Shown: positions 62,825 through 64,000 of the stretch, in pieces | Position numbering within the stretch: the first letter of the stretch is position 1 | Layout of the letters: every line of letters begins with the position of its first letter | Assembly: GCF_030913365.1 (NCBI RefSeq) | Contig: NZ_CP133160.1 | Location: 3,386,001-3,450,000, forward strand | Reading direction: 5' to 3' | DNA: 64,000 nt | From: Stenotrophomonas sp. 24(2023) | GTDB lineage: Bacteria > Pseudomonadota > Gammaproteobacteria > Xanthomonadales > Xanthomonadaceae | Made by a program: the position numbers and the translations under genes | The notes under the pieces: generated by a model | Told to the model about the DNA's origin: nothing | Databases searched by the model: none | The model's input: the letters and a program-made list of their open reading frames with translations, nothing else

Positions 62825-64000
62825 ATGAGCGACAGTTTTCAACTCGTCTCGCCGTACGCACCGGCAGGCGACCAGCCCAACGCCATCGCGAAGCTGACCA
62901 GCAACTTCGAGTCCGGCATCGCCAAGCAGACCCTGCTCGGCGTGACCGGCTCGGGCAAGACCTACACCATCGCCAACGTCATCCAGCAGGTGCAGAAGCC
63001 GACGCTCATCATGGCGCCGAACAAGACGCTGGCCGCGCAGCTGTACGGGGAATTCAAGGCCTTCTTCCCGCACAACGCGGTGGAGTATTTCGTCAGCTAT
63101 TACGACTACTACCAGCCCGAGGCCTACGTGCCATCGTCGGACACCTTCATCGAGAAGGACAGTTCGATCAACGAGCACATCGAGCAGATGCGCCTGGCGG
63201 CGACCAAGACGCTGCTGTCGCGCCCGGATGCGATCGTGGTGGCCACCGTATCAGCCATCTACGGCCTGGGTGCGCCGGAGGACTACCTGTCGTTGCGGCT
63301 GATCCTGTCCAAGGGCGAGCGCATCGACCAGCGCGACCTGATCAATCATCTGACCCAGCTGCAGTACACGCGCAACGAATACGAGCTGCAGCGCGGCACC
63401 TTCCGCGTGCGGGGCGAGGTCATCGATGTGTTCCCCGCTGAGTCGGACAGCGAAGCGCTGCGCATCGAACTGTTCGACGGCGAGGTCGAGAAGATCACGA
63501 TGTTCGACCCGCTTACCGGCGAGACGCTGCGCAACCTGATGCGCTTCACCGTGTACCCCAAGACCCACTATGCGACCACGCGTGAACGCGTGCTGGCAGC
63601 GGTGGAGACCATCAAGGTGGAGCTGAAGGAGCGCCTTGAGCAGCTGTATGCCCAGAACAAACTGGTGGAAGCGCAGCGCCTGGCCCAGCGCACCCAGTAC
63701 GACATCGAGATGATGGCCGAAGTGGGGTTCTGCAACGGCATCGAGAACTACTCGCGGCACCTGACCGGCAAGGGGCCGGGCGAACCGCCGCCGACCCTGT
63801 TCGACTACCTGCCGGCCGATGCGCTGCTGGTCATCGACGAATCCCATGTGACCATTCCGCAGATCGGCGCCATGTTCAAGGGCGACCGCTCGCGCAAGGA
63901 AACCCTGGTCGAGTTCGGTTTCCGCCTGCCGTCGGCGCTGGACAACCGTCCGTTGCGCTTCGAGGAATGGGAAGCGCGCTCGCCGCGCAGCATCTACGTG
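62825..64000 (+). CDS. uvrB: UvrABC system protein B, 5' part
   Basis: The first 392 codons of excinuclease subunit B; the rest lies beyond the window. Walker A is at 39-46 (GVTGSGKT). The damage-probing beta-hairpin region is [12 protein letters not shown], and SIYGLG-like helicase motif [11 protein letters not shown] follows. [15 protein letters not shown] is the DESH box. UvrB verifies DNA damage with UvrA and loads UvrC for nucleotide-excision repair. The ATG at 62825 is the family start [11 protein letters not shown]. Confidence 0.96.
   Translation, partial: MSDSFQLVSPYAPAGDQPNAIAKLTSNFESGIAKQTLLGVTGSGKTYTIANVIQQVQKPTLIMAPNKTLAAQLYGEFKAFFPHNAVEYFVSYYDYYQPEAYVPSSDTFIEKDSSINEHIEQMRLAATKTLLSRPDAIVVATVSAIYGLGAPEDYLSLRLILSKGERIDQRDLINHLTQLQYTRNEYELQRGTFRVRGEVIDVFPAESDSEALRIELFDGEVEKITMFDPLTGETLRNLMRFTVYPKTHYATTRERVLAAVETIKVELKERLEQLYAQNKLVEAQRLAQRTQYDIEMMAEVGFCNGIENYSRHLTGKGPGEPPPTLFDYLPADALLVIDESHVTIPQIGAMFKGDRSRKETLVEFGFRLPSALDNRPLRFEEWEARSPRSIYV

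Overview
The window looks like chromosome of a Stenotrophomonas species (Xanthomonadaceae). It has very high GC, short GTAG-headed palindromes of the SMAG repeat family known from S. maltophilia, an Oar-like TonB-dependent receptor, and Xanthomonadaceae-like gene strings (petABC-sspAB, fimT-pilVWXY1E). This placement is by inspection; no database search was possible. About 60 protein genes and one tRNA gene are supported. Genes are densely packed and often overlap by 4 bases (ATGA). There is no integrase, transposase, phage or CRISPR array.

Region 1 (1-25.3 kb) is dominated by polyamine uptake and breakdown, interrupted by unrelated genes. It starts with the 5' end of a siderophore receptor under a Fur-box promoter, a DUF445 membrane protein and a ParB-like protein. 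Then come a class III aminotransferase, puuC, puuB, puuD, puuA, potF, potG, potH, potI and a sad-type dehydrogenase. Together they can import putrescine/spermidine (PotFGHI), glutamylate it (PuuA), oxidise it (PuuB, PuuC), release GABA (PuuD) and pass it to succinate (aminotransferase, Sad). Between puuC and puuB lies an 8-kb insert: a TonB-like-topology protein, an MFS transporter, a bacteriohemerythrin behind an FNR-type site, a dual-receiver diguanylate cyclase, a small exported protein, and two tandem UhpB-like MASE1 proteins that lack kinase catalytic residues.

Region 2 (25.3-38.5 kb) holds corA, a DUF4105 gene, corC, an exported protein, ybeY and phoH on the minus strand. In the common miaB-phoH-ybeY-corC string, a plus-strand HlyD/ABC exporter cassette and a repeat-rich intergenic region separate miaB from phoH. 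A GST, a YafY-type regulator and a lytic transglycosylase follow.

Region 3 (38.5-49.7 kb) is housekeeping: cytochrome bc1 (petABC), sspA, sspB, a 145-bp tandem repeat array that contains copies of the sspB 3' end, DUF3301 and DUF2272 genes, nadC, a Trm112-like gene, purE-purK, an AhpD-like protein, sodB, grxD and an SDR.

Region 4 (49.7-64 kb) holds the Oar-like receptor, a candidate structured RNA in front of ppnN, the minor-pilin operon fimT-pilV-pilW-pilX-pilY1-pilE, tRNA-Asn, an orphan fimT-like pseudopilin and the 5' part of uvrB, which runs off the window.
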